Assembly (NCBI GenBank): GCA_949285665.1
Contig: CASDYC010000001.1
Span: 69,376 to 133,375, forward strand
Direction: 5' to 3'
DNA from: an uncultured bacterium
GTDB lineage: Bacteria > Bacillota_I > Bacilli_A > RFN20 > CAG-826
DNA length: 64,000 nt
Made by a program: the position numbers and the translations under genes. The notes below the pieces were generated by a model. It did not search any database, was not told the DNA's origin, and was given only the letters and a program-made list of their open reading frames with translations. Of this stretch, positions 35,506 through 45,109 are shown in pieces. Positions within the stretch are counted from its first letter, which is position 1, and each line of letters begins with the position of its first letter.

Positions 35506-36762
35506 ATGTTTAAAAATGTAATTGATGAATTAAATGCACGTGGTTTAATTAAAGATTATTCAAACGAAACTCAAATTAGAGAATTATTATCTACTCCACA
35601 AACAATTTATTGTGGTTTTGATCCAAGCGCAAATTCTTTACACATTGGTAATTTTATAATGATTGCAACACTTATGAGATTTGTTCAATATGGACATAGA
35701 GTAATTGCTTTAGTTGGCGGCGGAACCGGAATGATTGGTGATCCTAGTGGAAAATCAAAAGAAAGAGCATTTTTAACGGCTGAAAAAGTTCAAGAGAACG
35801 TTAATAGTATTAAAAATCAATTATCTAAGTTTTTAGATTTTAAAGATTCTTCTAAAGCAATTTTATTAAATAATTATGATTGGTTAAAAGATATTTCTTT
35901 ACTTGAATATTTAAGAGATTATGGAAAATTTATAAATATCAATTATATGCTTTCAAAAGATGTAGTTGCTTCAAGACTTGCAAATGGTATTTCATATACA
36001 GAATTTTCTTATATGCTATTACAATCAATTGACTTTTTAAAATTACATGAAAAATATGGTGTTTCTATTCAAATTGGTGGTAGTGACCAATGGGGTAATT
36101 TAACAAGTGGATTAGAATTAATTAGAAAAATTAAAGGCGATGAAGAAAAAGTTGGCTGTATGGTTCTTCATTTAATAACTAGAAGTGATGGAAAAAAATT
36201 TGGAAAAAGTGAAGAAGGTGCTTTATATTTAGATGAAAAATTGACTTCACCATATAAATTGTATCAATTCTTTTTAAATTCAACCGATGAAGATGCCGTA
36301 CATTATTTAAAAGTATTTACTTTTGTTCCAGTTGAAGAAATTAATGAAATTGAAAAAGAACATTTAGCAAATCTAGGTCAAAGAATTGCTCAAAAAAGAC
36401 TTGCATATGAAGTTACAAAAATAATTCATGGTGAAGAAAAAGCAAATGAAGCTGTAAAAATGTCAGAAGCTTTCTTTAAAAATGAATTTGAAAGTTTAAC
36501 TAAGGAAAATATTTTAGAATTATTTAATAATTCGATTCACAAAATTGATGTATCAAATAATTTTATGGATATATTAATTGAAGTTGGTGCATGTAAATCA
36601 AAAAGAGAAGCAAGAGAATTAATTAGTGGTAATTCTGTATCGTTAAATGATAATAAAATTAGTGATATAGATTATAAATTAAGTGATGTTAAATTACTTC
36701 ATGACCAATTTATTGTCTTAAAAAAAGGAAAAAAGAATTTTTATTTATTATCAACCAAATAA
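35506..36762 (+). CDS. tyrS: Tyrosyl-tRNA synthetase
   Basis: A 418-residue class I synthetase charging tRNA-Tyr. The HIGH-type motif is SLHIGNF (near residue 45), the tyrosine-binding YCGFDPSA and GGSDQWGN segments are present, and the KMSKS-type loop reads KKFGKS. An S4 RNA-binding domain forms the last ~65 residues (SKREARELISGNSVSLNDNKI). AAAGGAG precedes the ATG. Unlike in many Bacilli, there is no room for a T-box leader: only 51 bp separate it from the LacI gene. The gene faces rpsD, as in Bacillus subtilis. Confidence 0.97.
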   Translation: MFKNVIDELNARGLIKDYSNETQIRELLSTPQTIYCGFDPSANSLHIGNFIMIATLMRFVQYGHRVIALVGGGTGMIGDPSGKSKERAFLTAEKVQENVNSIKNQLSKFLDFKDSSKAILLNNYDWLKDISLLEYLRDYGKFININYMLSKDVVASRLANGISYTEFSYMLLQSIDFLKLHEKYGVSIQIGGSDQWGNLTSGLELIRKIKGDEEKVGCMVLHLITRSDGKKFGKSEEGALYLDEKLTSPYKLYQFFLNSTDEDAVHYLKVFTFVPVEEINEIEKEHLANLGQRIAQKRLAYEVTKIIHGEEKANEAVKMSEAFFKNEFESLTKENILELFNNSIHKIDVSNNFMDILIEVGACKSKREARELISGNSVSLNDNKISDIDYKLSDVKLLHDQFIVLKKGKKNFYLLSTK

Positions 36763-36787
36763 ATAAAAAAATAAAAATATTCCAATA

Positions 36788-36820
36788 AAAAAGATGGCCT
36801 TAATATATTGCCATCTTTTT
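36788..36820. terminator. Bidirectional terminator between tyrS and rpsD
   Basis: Stem AAAAAGATGGC / GCCATCTTTTT (11 bp) with an 11-base loop and T-runs on both strands. It serves the two converging genes. Confidence 0.93.
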
Positions 36821-36837
36821 TTAATTTATCATTGAAA

Positions 36838-37446
36838 TTACAATAATCTATTGTAGTATTCAATAATTGCAGCTTCGTTGATGTCTTGAGAAAGTTCGTT
36901 TCTTTCTGGAACTCTAATGAATTTACCAGAGAGTTTTTCCTTATCTAATTCAACATATCCAACAGTAGCTGGAGCACTTTCAAGTGACTCTTTAATAACT
37001 TTTAATGTTCTTGAGGATTCTTTAACTGAAATTACATCATTTACTTTACATAAATATGATGGAATATCAACTTTTTTACCATTAACAAGAATGTGACCGT
37101 GATTAACTAATTGTCTTGCAGCTTTTCTTGTTTGAGCAAATCCTAAACGATATACTAAATTGTCTAATCTTGATTCAAGAATTCTAAAGAATTCTAAGCC
37201 TGTAATTCCTTTAGATTTAGAAGCTAAATTGAATAATCTTCTAAATTGTCTTTCGTTTACACCATATAAAGTTCTTAATTTTTGTTTTTCAATTAATTGC
37301 TTTCCATATTCAGAAGATTTTTTTCTTCTTAATGGTGATCCGTGTTGACCAGGGACATAAGGTCTTTTCTTTAATTCTTTTCCAGTTTCAGAAAGAGACA
37401 TATTTAAATATCTACTTTTCTTCCAAGTTGAACCTGTATCTCTCAT
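36838..37446 (-). CDS. rpsD: Ribosomal protein S4
   Basis: A 202-residue small-subunit primary binding protein for 16S rRNA, needed early in 30S assembly. The N-terminal region ([21 protein letters not shown]) and the S4 domain ([34 protein letters not shown]) are canonical. It lacks zinc-binding cysteines, so it is the zinc-independent form. It is monocistronic and divergent from ezrA. AAGGAG is the ribosome-binding site. The long upstream region is compatible with the autogenous control known for rpsD in Bacillus subtilis. Confidence 0.98.
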   Translation of the reverse strand: MRDTGSTWKKSRYLNMSLSETGKELKKRPYVPGQHGSPLRRKKSSEYGKQLIEKQKLRTLYGVNERQFRRLFNLASKSKGITGLEFFRILESRLDNLVYRLGFAQTRKAARQLVNHGHILVNGKKVDIPSYLCKVNDVISVKESSRTLKVIKESLESAPATVGYVELDKEKLSGKFIRVPERNELSQDINEAAIIEYYNRLL

Positions 37447-37784
37447 TATTTATAACTCCTTTCTTTATTTTACATGAATAAAGCATAGGTGCAAATTCTT
37501 TATTTCGGATGAATTAATTTCCCTTATCAAGCAAATAAGATACTATTATTTATTAATCATCAGACAAATAAATATTCACATGCTTAAACACGCTTTAATA
37601 TTTTACTACTAATTAATAAAAAAACAAAATTAATTTTAAATATATTTAAAAAACTCTGCAAAACCTTAATGTTTTTTATTAAGTTTAACAATTTTTACTA
37701 CAAATTTAACCAGTTTCTTAAAATATTATTACAATTCAAATTTAAAAACTTTATTTTATATTAAAATAAATATAAAATAATTAT
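37447..37784 (-). promoter_or_regulatory. rpsD leader / rpsD-ezrA divergent intergenic region
   Basis: This 338-bp gap holds no gene. On the rpsD side, a hairpin with arms AATAAAG / CTTTATT (37477-37483 and 37498-37504) lies just upstream of the ribosome-binding site and is a candidate S4 autoregulatory structure. The remainder is A/T runs. TAAAAT (37773-37778) on the right is a possible -10 for ezrA, placed so that transcription would begin at or next to the ezrA ATG. A hairpin family match would decide the leader assignment. Confidence 0.45.
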
Positions 37785-39491
37785 ATGAAATTTTTGTTAA
37801 ACGTTGGTGGAATTATCGGCATTGTTATTGGAAGCATAGCATTTTTAGTAATTTGCGGTCTTTTACTATACTTTTTTGTCTTCGCTGAAAAAATTAAAGT
37901 TAAAAAAATTAAGGATTTAGATACACGTTATGAATATTTTAATGGTTTATTATTGGGTGAATGTAATCAAATTTTACAAAGATTGGAAATTATTTCTCAT
38001 TCAAATTTACTATATTCTCAAATACATGCTGAAAATTTAAAAACTTATTTAGAAATATACCAATCTGAAGATAAAAAAGCTCAAAAAGCCATCGAAAATT
38101 TAGATGATTATATTCTCAATAAAAGAAAAAAAGGTTTTAAAGTTGTTTATCAAAGTTCTAGCAAAGTAGTTGAAGAATATATTTCAAAAGTTTCTGCTTT
38201 AAGAGAAAAATTATTGTCTATTATTAAACCTGAAGAAGATGCAAGAAATGATGCTTTTAAAATTAAGGAAAAAGAAAGTGTTGTAAGAAAAAAATATATT
38301 CAAAATAGAACTTTATTTGATATTGCTAGTCAAACTATTGATGTTTTATTTGATAAAATTGATCAAAGATTTGAAAAATTTGATTCTTTTATTGATAGTG
38401 CTCAATATGATGATGCTTTAAAATTATTACCAAGTTTATTAAAAGTTATTAGTGAACTTGATAAAGCAGTGGATATTCTTCCTGATTTGTGTTTAGTTAT
38501 AAACGAAGAATATCCAAATAAAGTTGAATTCTTAAAAAAAGAAATCTCTGAAATGGAAGCCTTAAAAATTCCTCTATATAATATAAATCCGAAGAAAAAA
38601 CTTAAAAATTTAAAAGATAAAGTTGATGAAATTTCTTTAAATATTTCTCAATTAAAAATTGATACTGCTGTTTCTTTAATAAATTCTTTAAGAGAAGATT
38701 TTAATTCTTTAAACGTTTCTCTCTCTAAAGAAAAAGAAGCAAAAGACTATTATGATCAAAACTTTAATTTAGTTATTAAAAATTTCAAAGATTTATCCGA
38801 TAAAATAATTTCTGTTTATAATAGAATTCCAAATTATCAAAAAATATACATTTTTAATGATGAATTCGCACATATTATGGAATTACTTCAAGAAAAAGAA
38901 AGGATTTTTTCAAGTGCAAAAACTTCTCTTGATTTATCAACTTTATCAACAAATAGACAACCATATTCTATAATAAGTGACCGATTAAAAACTTTAGATA
39001 ATGCGATAAAAGATACAAATGATTTAATAAATTCCTTTGAAAAATATGTTTTATCACTAAAAAATGATTGTGATAAAGTTTTTGAATTAATAAAAGTAGA
39101 ATTTATTAATTTAAAAGCAAAGAAATCAGAATTTTATAAATTATGTGTTAATAATAGAGAAAATTATATTTCTAGATTTGATAGATGTTTTGAATTATTA
39201 AATAATATGGCTTTAATATTAAAAAAAGAACCAATCAATGTTACTAATCTAAATAGAGATTTATTAGAATTTAAAACATTGGAAGAATCGCTATTTAAGG
39301 AAATTAATGATATTAAAAACTTAATAAATGAATGTGATAAAATGATGTTAGTCTTAAATAAAATTAGAGATGGTTTCAGTGATGTAAATGCTGAATTAAA
39401 TACTGCTGAAGAATTATATCAAAAAGCATTATATAGTGATGCTTATAAAATACTTTCTAGTATTTATTCATCTAAAAAAGATTTATTTTAA
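37785..39491 (+). CDS. ezrA: EzrA-like septation ring regulator
   Basis: A 568-residue protein with one N-terminal membrane helix (about residues 8-33) and a long, almost wholly alpha-helical cytoplasmic part rich in Lys, Glu and Leu, as in EzrA, the spectrin-like FtsZ regulator of Bacilli. Identity is supported by synteny, since rpsD, ezrA, the cysteine desulfurase and thiI are neighbours in Bacillus subtilis too. No FtsZ-binding residue can be verified by eye. It starts without a Shine-Dalgarno, and TAAAAT six bases before the ATG suggests a leaderless message. Three bases separate it from the next gene. Confidence 0.8.
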   Translation: MKFLLNVGGIIGIVIGSIAFLVICGLLLYFFVFAEKIKVKKIKDLDTRYEYFNGLLLGECNQILQRLEIISHSNLLYSQIHAENLKTYLEIYQSEDKKAQKAIENLDDYILNKRKKGFKVVYQSSSKVVEEYISKVSALREKLLSIIKPEEDARNDAFKIKEKESVVRKKYIQNRTLFDIASQTIDVLFDKIDQRFEKFDSFIDSAQYDDALKLLPSLLKVISELDKAVDILPDLCLVINEEYPNKVEFLKKEISEMEALKIPLYNINPKKKLKNLKDKVDEISLNISQLKIDTAVSLINSLREDFNSLNVSLSKEKEAKDYYDQNFNLVIKNFKDLSDKIISVYNRIPNYQKIYIFNDEFAHIMELLQEKERIFSSAKTSLDLSTLSTNRQPYSIISDRLKTLDNAIKDTNDLINSFEKYVLSLKNDCDKVFELIKVEFINLKAKKSEFYKLCVNNRENYISRFDRCFELLNNMALILKKEPINVTNLNRDLLEFKTLEESLFKEINDIKNLINECDKMMLVLNKIRDGFSDVNAELNTAEELYQKALYSDAYKILSSIYSSKKDLF

Positions 39492-39493
39492 AA

Positions 39494-40633
39494 ATGATAT
39501 ATTTAGATAACGCCTCAACATGTAAACCTTATAAAGAGGTTTTAGAAACATACTGCAAATATGCTGTAAATAATTTTTTTAATCCATCTTCAATTTATAA
39601 AGCAGGAAAAAATAATTTATTTTTAGAAGAAAGAATAAAAAAAGAAATATTAAATAAATTAAAATTAAATAATAGCAAAATTATTTTTACAAGCTCAGCT
39701 ACAGAATCAAATAACTTAGCAATTTTTGGATATTTAAAAAATAAAGAAAAAAATAAATATCATATAATAACAAGTTTAAATGAACATAAATCAGTTCTTG
39801 AAGTTTTTAAATACTTAGAAAAAAACGGTTTTGAAGTGACATATTTAAAAAATAAAATAAATGGGAAAATTGACATAAATGAATTAGTTTCTAACATTAG
39901 AACAAACACAATTTTTTGTTCTTTAATGTGTGTTAATAATGAAACTGGAGAAATTTTAAATATAAAAGAAGTTTATGAAGCTTTAAAAAAACATAAAATT
40001 GTATTTCATTGTGATATGGCTCAAAGTTTTTTAAAAACTGATTTAAATTTGTTAAATTATTGCGATATGTTTACAATTTCAAGTCATAAAATACATGGTT
40101 TAAAATCAATTGCGGCTTTAATAACAAGAAATAATATTCCGTTAAATGAGATTCCTTTAGGTGGAGGACAAGAATACGGACTTAGAAGTGGTACTGTTGA
40201 TATTCCTTTAATTGCATCATTTTATAAGACAATATGTCTTTCGTTTGATAAATTTAATAATAATTATAAAGACATAATTAATTTATTTAACTATACAGTA
40301 AAACAATTAGAAAGTTATAAAGATTTAATACAAATTAATACAGACATTAAAAATTGTAATTATTTTATATTAAATTTTTCATTAAAAACTGTTAAAGCAA
40401 GTGTAGTTTTAGAATATTTATCAAATAAAGAAATATATGTTTCTTCTACATCAGCTTGTAATTCAAAAAATGAATCATTTTCATATGTTATATTAAATAA
40501 ATATGACGATATGAATTTAGCAAAAAATACAATTAGAGTGTCTTTTTCTTATGAAAATACAAAAGAAGAAGTTGACATATTTATAAAAAATTTAATTGAA
40601 GGAATATCAAAATTAGAAAAAAGAGGATTTTAA
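39494..40633 (+). CDS. nifZ: Cysteine desulfurase (NifZ/IscS type)
   Basis: A 379-residue PLP enzyme that removes sulfur from cysteine to form an enzyme persulfide. The PLP lysine is in TISSHKIHGLKS, the substrate pocket in IFTSSATESNN, the PLP-stacking region in LNEHKSV, and the active-site Cys in SSTSACNSK (about residue 322). It starts 2 bp after ezrA without a clear ribosome-binding site and ends 1 bp before thiI. In Bacillus subtilis NifZ is the dedicated sulfur donor to ThiI for 4-thiouridine in tRNA, and the tandem arrangement implies the same role here. Confidence 0.93.
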   Translation: MIYLDNASTCKPYKEVLETYCKYAVNNFFNPSSIYKAGKNNLFLEERIKKEILNKLKLNNSKIIFTSSATESNNLAIFGYLKNKEKNKYHIITSLNEHKSVLEVFKYLEKNGFEVTYLKNKINGKIDINELVSNIRTNTIFCSLMCVNNETGEILNIKEVYEALKKHKIVFHCDMAQSFLKTDLNLLNYCDMFTISSHKIHGLKSIAALITRNNIPLNEIPLGGGQEYGLRSGTVDIPLIASFYKTICLSFDKFNNNYKDIINLFNYTVKQLESYKDLIQINTDIKNCNYFILNFSLKTVKASVVLEYLSNKEIYVSSTSACNSKNESFSYVILNKYDDMNLAKNTIRVSFSYENTKEEVDIFIKNLIEGISKLEKRGF

Positions 40634-40634
40634 T

Positions 40635-41822
40635 ATGATAAAAAAACAAATAATGATTAGATATGGCGAATTAAATACAAAAGGCAAAAATAAAATTGAT
40701 TTTGTTAGAATGCTAGAGAAAAATATTCGACATTCATTAGGAAATTTAATTGATATTAAGGATTTATATCATACTCACGACCATAGTTATATTAATTTAA
40801 ATGACGATTCTAACATTGATGAAATTATTGAAATTTTAAAAAATATTTCAGGTATTCATTCTTTTTCTATAGTATATAAATTAGATGCAGATATTGACAA
40901 ATTATCAGATTTTTGTCTTGATTATATTTTAAAAGTTAAAGATAAAGTTAAAACTTTTAAAGTCAATTGTAAAAGATCTGATAAGCGTTTCCCAATGCAC
41001 TCAATTGATATTATTAAAATAATTGCAACGAAAATTTTAAAACAAGATTTATTTAAAGTTGATGTTCACAATCCAGATTTATTTATTAATATTGAAGTTC
41101 ATCAAGATGGAATAGTTGTTTATTTTAATTCTATTCGAGGAAGTGGAGGTTATCCTTTAGGAAGTCTTGGAAACGCATTGATGTTATTAAGTGGAGGAAT
41201 TGATTCACCAGTTGCATCTTTTTTATTAATGAAAAGAGGATTAAAGCTTGATTTTATACATTTTGCCTCTCCTCCATATACACAAGAAGGTGTTATTGAT
41301 AAAATTAAAGAATTATTAGATATTTTAAATATATATCAAGATAAAATTTATTTGCATATTGTTCCATTTACAAAAATTCAAGAAACTATTTATAAAAATA
41401 CGGATGTATCTTATGCAATAACTATCTTAAGGAGAATGATGTTTAAAATTTCTAAAATTGTTGCTGATAAAATTCATGCAAAAGCAATTTGCACCGGTGA
41501 GTCAATTGGTCAAGTTGCTTCTCAAACTTTAGAATCCATGAATACTATCGCTGATGGAATTAATTTAACAATTTTAAGACCATTAAGTGTCGTTGATAAA
41601 CAAGATATTATTGAAATAGCTAAAAAAATTAAAACTTATGAAATTTCAATAAGACCTTACGAAGATTGTTGTACAATTTTTAAACCTAAAAATCCTAAAA
41701 CTGCTCCTAAATTAGAAGAAGTTTTAAAATATGAAGCAAAAGCTGATTATGAAACTTTGATAAAAGAAGCAGTGGAGAATATTAATACAATAATTATTAA
41801 AAAAAGTGAATTAGATATTTAA
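40635..41822 (+). CDS. thiI: tRNA 4-thiouridine synthetase ThiI
   Basis: A 395-residue enzyme that installs 4-thiouridine at position 8 of tRNA. It has a ferredoxin-like plus THUMP RNA-binding part (about 1-165) and a PP-loop ATPase domain (LLSGGIDSPVASFLL, about 180-195), with the Cys-containing CCTIFKPKNPKTAP segment near the C-terminus. It lacks the rhodanese domain of the Escherichia coli protein, as in Bacilli, so it depends on the preceding desulfurase for sulfur transfer. It is the last gene of the ezrA-nifZ-thiI unit and ends at a shared terminator. Confidence 0.95.
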   Translation: MIKKQIMIRYGELNTKGKNKIDFVRMLEKNIRHSLGNLIDIKDLYHTHDHSYINLNDDSNIDEIIEILKNISGIHSFSIVYKLDADIDKLSDFCLDYILKVKDKVKTFKVNCKRSDKRFPMHSIDIIKIIATKILKQDLFKVDVHNPDLFINIEVHQDGIVVYFNSIRGSGGYPLGSLGNALMLLSGGIDSPVASFLLMKRGLKLDFIHFASPPYTQEGVIDKIKELLDILNIYQDKIYLHIVPFTKIQETIYKNTDVSYAITILRRMMFKISKIVADKIHAKAICTGESIGQVASQTLESMNTIADGINLTILRPLSVVDKQDIIEIAKKIKTYEISIRPYEDCCTIFKPKNPKTAPKLEEVLKYEAKADYETLIKEAVENINTIIIKKSELDI

Positions 41823-41824
41823 AA

Positions 41825-41854
41825 GAAAAAAATCCGAATAATCTCGGATTTTTT
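41825..41854. terminator. Bidirectional terminator between thiI and rplT
   Basis: Stem AATCCGA / TCGGATT (41831-41837 and 41844-41850) with a 6-base loop, preceded by an A-run and followed by Ts. It serves both converging operons. Confidence 0.92.
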
Positions 41855-41877
41855 AACAAATGGATAATTAATAAATA

Positions 41878-42234
41878 TTATTTATTTAAAGCTTTTGTAG
41901 CAACTTTTACTAATTCAGCGAATGCTTTTGGATCAGAAATTGCAATTTCACTTAACATTTTTCTATTAACATTTACTTCAGCTAATTTTAAACCATGCAT
42001 AAATGTTGAATATGAAATATTGTTTAATCTACAAGCTGCATTAATTCTTTTGATCCACAATTTTCTATAATCATTTTTTAATTGTTTTCTATTGATATAA
42101 GAATATCTTAATGATCTTAAAACTTGTTCTTTAGCAGTTTTAAATAAAATATGTTTACTTCCAAAATAACCAGAAGCAGCTTTAATTATCTTTTTTCTTC
42201 TTTGTCTTGTGACAGAACCGCCTTTTACTCTCAT
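41878..42234 (-). CDS. rplT: Ribosomal protein L20
   Basis: A 118-residue basic 23S rRNA-binding protein required for early 50S assembly. The N-terminal extension ([27 protein letters not shown]) and the globular part ([23 protein letters not shown]) are canonical. It is the last gene of infC-rpmI-rplT, 14 bp after rpmI. In Bacilli L20 represses its own operon by binding the infC leader, and such a leader is present at 43011-43153. Confidence 0.98.
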   Translation of the reverse strand: MRVKGGSVTRQRRKKIIKAASGYFGSKHILFKTAKEQVLRSLRYSYINRKQLKNDYRKLWIKRINAACRLNNISYSTFMHGLKLAEVNVNRKMLSEIAISDPKAFAELVKVATKALNK

Positions 42235-42248
42235 TTCAATTTTCCTCC

Positions 42249-42440
42249 TTATTTAATAAGATATTTAACTCTCTTGTAATCGCTAGCTGATACAACAGTA
42301 GCTTTTCTTAAATGTCTTTTTTGTTTATGAGTTTTGTTTGGAGCTAAATGTCTTCTTTTTGTACAATCTCTTTTTAATTTACCGCTTCCAGTAACTTTAA
42401 TTCTTTTCATTAAAGCTCTTTTACTTTTCATTTTTGGCAT
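42249..42440 (-). CDS. rpmI: Ribosomal protein L35
   Basis: A 63-residue, very basic 50S protein with the family pattern [20 protein letters not shown] and the [19 protein letters not shown] core. It lies 12 bp after infC and 14 bp before rplT in the conserved IF3 operon. AGGAGG precedes the ATG. Confidence 0.98.
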   Translation of the reverse strand: MPKMKSKRALMKRIKVTGSGKLKRDCTKRRHLAPNKTHKQKRHLRKATVVSASDYKRVKYLIK

Positions 42441-42452
42441 AAAATCTTCCTC

Positions 42453-43010
42453 CTATTTTAATTTTTTAGCCGATAAAACAACAGTTAAGTTTCGACCTTC
42501 TAAAACTGGTTGTTTTTCAATCTGTGAATAATCTTGTACGATAGTAATAAATTTTTGAAGAACTTCTTCGCCAACTTCTGTATGAGAAAGTTGTCTTCCA
42601 CGAAATCTTACAACAACTCTAACTTTATTACCTTCCTCAAAAAATTCTTTTGCCTTTTTAGCTTTAATTTCTAAATCATGAATTCCGATTTGAGGCGTTA
42701 ATTGAATTTCTTTAATTTCAATTACATGTTGTTTCTTTTTTGCTTCTTTTGCTTTCTTTTGATTTTGGAATCGGTATTTTCCATAATCAATTATTTTGCA
42801 AACTGGTGGGTTTGCTTTTGGTGCAACACATAATAAATCTAATTCTTCCTCATAAGCTTTATCTAAAGCTTGTCTTCTTGTCATTTTACCAAGTTGTGTT
42901 CCATCTGAGTCAATAACAAGAACTTCTGGAAATCTAATTGCTTCATTAACTAAATCACCATTATTTTTATCTGGTTTTCGTTGTTGGCTATTAAAATTCG
43001 TGGCTATAAT
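42453..43010 (-). CDS. infC: Translation initiation factor IF-3, with a rare ATT start codon
   Basis: A 185-residue factor that keeps ribosomal subunits apart and proofreads initiator tRNA. The first ATG (42884) would give a protein lacking the N-terminal segment of IF3. In the same frame the sequence stays open upstream for 42 codons to ATT at 43010, six bases after a perfect AGGAGG (43017-43022). The added residues include VNEAIRFPEVLVIDSDG, matching the conserved IF3 N-terminus. AUU/AUA/AUC initiation of infC is known in bacteria and allows IF3 to repress its own translation. The linker and C-domain (PPVCKIIDYGKYRF, VVRFRGRQLSH) are canonical. Confidence 0.95.
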   Translation of the reverse strand: MIATNFNSQQRKPDKNNGDLVNEAIRFPEVLVIDSDGTQLGKMTRRQALDKAYEEELDLLCVAPKANPPVCKIIDYGKYRFQNQKKAKEAKKKQHVIEIKEIQLTPQIGIHDLEIKAKKAKEFFEEGNKVRVVVRFRGRQLSHTEVGEEVLQKFITIVQDYSQIEKQPVLEGRNLTVVLSAKKLK

Positions 43011-43153
43011 CGTTTTCCTCCTAATAAAAAAGTGGGTGTTTTAATACCCACTAAAAATTACAAATTAATAACAAATTTGTAGCTATCTACCAATTAATAT
43101 AGTAATTAATCTGGTGATGAAGTGAGTACTTCAAACTTTCTACTTTATGTACG
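43011..43153 (-). promoter_or_regulatory. infC operon leader with attenuator (L20-leader type)
   Basis: About 143 nt of untranslated leader precede infC. Its 3' end holds an intrinsic terminator on the minus strand, stem AGTGGGT / ACCCACT (arms at 43046-43052 and 43031-43037) followed by six Us, directly upstream of the AGGAGG. This is the arrangement of the L20 leader of Bacilli, where bound L20 favours the terminator over an upstream antiterminator. I can see the terminator clearly; the L20-binding fold itself I infer from the operon. Confidence 0.8.
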
Positions 43154-43159
43154 TTTAAT

Positions 43160-43187
43160 ATTATAATAGATATTTTTTTACATTCAA
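43160..43187 (-). promoter_or_regulatory. infC operon promoter
   Basis: On the minus strand, -35 TTGAAT (43187-43182) and -10 TATAAT (43165-43160) with 16-base spacing. The promoter sits in the two dozen bases after the thrS stop, so infC is transcribed independently of thrS. Confidence 0.8.
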
Positions 43188-43189
43188 TA

Positions 43190-45109
43190 TTATTTTCTAT
43201 CTTTTGGTAATTTTTTTGTTACAATATCTTCTTTAACTTTATTAACAAATTCACTTAATGGAATTGTAATTTCATCTTTTTGAGAATAAATACGATATGT
43301 TACTTTTTGATTATCTCTTTCTTTGTCACCAATTACAACTGTGTAAGGTATTTTTTTGATTTGTGAATTTCTTAATTTATATCCAAGTTTTTCATTAGAA
43401 TCATCTAATGTAACTCTAATATTTTCTTTTTCTAATTCTTCTTTAACCTTTAATGCATATTGTAAGTGGTGTTCGTTGTTTACAGTTAAGATACTAACTT
43501 GAACTGGTGCTAACCATGTTGGGAACGCACCAGCAAAGTTTTCAGTAATTATTCCAATAAATCTTTCAATGGATCCTAAAACAGCCCTATGAAGCATGAT
43601 TGGTCTTACTTTTTCACCATGTTCATCAATATAAGTTAAATCAAATCTTTCTGGTAAGTTCATATCAAGTTGAATTGTGCCGCATTGCCAAATTCTATTC
43701 ATTGAATCTTTTAATTTAAAGTCAAGTTTTGGTCCATAAAATGCACCATCACCTTCATTAATAATGAATTTTTTATTTGATTTTTTACAAGCTTCAGAAA
43801 GAATTCTTTCAGATTCATTCCAAATTTCAATATCTCCGATGTATTTCTTTTCTGGTCTTGTTGATAATTCAATGTGATATTCTAGACCAAAAACAGAATA
43901 AATATCATCAAAGATCTTTAATAAATTAGAAATTTCATCAATCAATTGATCTTTTCTAATAAAAATATGAGCATCATCTTGTGTAAATGTACGAACTCTA
44001 AATAAACCATTTAAAGCGCCACTTGCTTCATGTCTGTGAACTAATCCTAATTCACCAAGTCTTATTGGTAAATCTTTATAAGAATGAATTGAATTTTTAT
44101 AAATTAACATACCACCTGGACAATTCATTGGCTTAATTGCAAATTCTTTTTCATCAATTGTAGAAGTGTACATATTATCTTTATAATTATCCCAGTGACC
44201 AGAAATTATCCATAATTCTTTTGATAACATTGTTGGAGTTTTACAAAAAACATAACCATGTTTTTGGTGATAATCATACCAGAAATTTTCCAATTCTCTT
44301 CTTAAAATCATTCCGTTTGGAAGCCAGAATGGGAAACCTGGTCCATATTCAGAAAGCATGAATAAACCCAATTCTTTTCCAAGTTTACGATGATCTCTCT
44401 TTTTTCTTTCTTCTAACATTAATAAGTATTTATTTAGATTTTCTTGTTCATAAAAAGAAATACCATAAATTCTTGTCAATTGTTTATTTTTAATATCACC
44501 TCTCCAATAAGCACCAGCAATACTTAAAAGTTTGAAATTTTTAATATAAGATGTGTTTGGCAAATGAATTCCATGACATAAATCAGTAAAACTTCCTTGA
44601 GTATAAATTGTGATTTCATCATTAATTCCATTTATTAATTCAATTTTATATGGATCATTTTTAAATATTTCTAATGCTTCTTGTTTACTAACGACTTGTC
44701 TTTTAAAATTATTATTTTCTTTAGCTAATTTTTTCATTAAAGATTCAATTTTAGCTAAATCTTCTTCTTTTAATTGATAGTCATTAAAATCAACATCATA
44801 GTAAAATCCTTCATCAATTGCTGGGCCAAATCCTAATTTTGCATCTGGAAACAATTTTAAAATTGCTTCAGCCATCAAATGAGAAGTAGAGTGATTTAAT
44901 ATTTCAAATGCTACTTTGTCATCATCGCTTTTATAGATAAATTCAATTTCATCTCCATCATTTAATAAAGTTGACATATCAAATAATTGATTATTTTTCT
45001 TATAAGCAATTATGTTTTTATGGTGCTCTTGATCAAAGCTTTTTGCAACTTGAAAACCATTTACTTGATTTTCAAATTCAAATGATTGATTTTTTACAAA
45101 TACTTCCAT
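43190..45109 (-). CDS. thrS: Threonyl-tRNA synthetase
   Basis: A 639-residue class II synthetase. The order is: N-terminal TGS domain (1-60), editing domain with HSTSHLMAEA and CHGIHLPNT (about 60-220), catalytic core with zinc ligands in KPMNCPGG and HRHEASGALNG and the class II motif 3 region MLHRAVLGSIERFIG, and a C-terminal anticodon-binding domain (from about 535). The length is normal. The upstream region carries a T-box riboswitch, so expression should rise when tRNA-Thr is uncharged. Confidence 0.98.
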   Translation of the reverse strand: MEVFVKNQSFEFENQVNGFQVAKSFDQEHHKNIIAYKKNNQLFDMSTLLNDGDEIEFIYKSDDDKVAFEILNHSTSHLMAEAILKLFPDAKLGFGPAIDEGFYYDVDFNDYQLKEEDLAKIESLMKKLAKENNNFKRQVVSKQEALEIFKNDPYKIELINGINDEITIYTQGSFTDLCHGIHLPNTSYIKNFKLLSIAGAYWRGDIKNKQLTRIYGISFYEQENLNKYLLMLEERKKRDHRKLGKELGLFMLSEYGPGFPFWLPNGMILRRELENFWYDYHQKHGYVFCKTPTMLSKELWIISGHWDNYKDNMYTSTIDEKEFAIKPMNCPGGMLIYKNSIHSYKDLPIRLGELGLVHRHEASGALNGLFRVRTFTQDDAHIFIRKDQLIDEISNLLKIFDDIYSVFGLEYHIELSTRPEKKYIGDIEIWNESERILSEACKKSNKKFIINEGDGAFYGPKLDFKLKDSMNRIWQCGTIQLDMNLPERFDLTYIDEHGEKVRPIMLHRAVLGSIERFIGIITENFAGAFPTWLAPVQVSILTVNNEHHLQYALKVKEELEKENIRVTLDDSNEKLGYKLRNSQIKKIPYTVVIGDKERDNQKVTYRIYSQKDEITIPLSEFVNKVKEDIVTKKLPKDRK

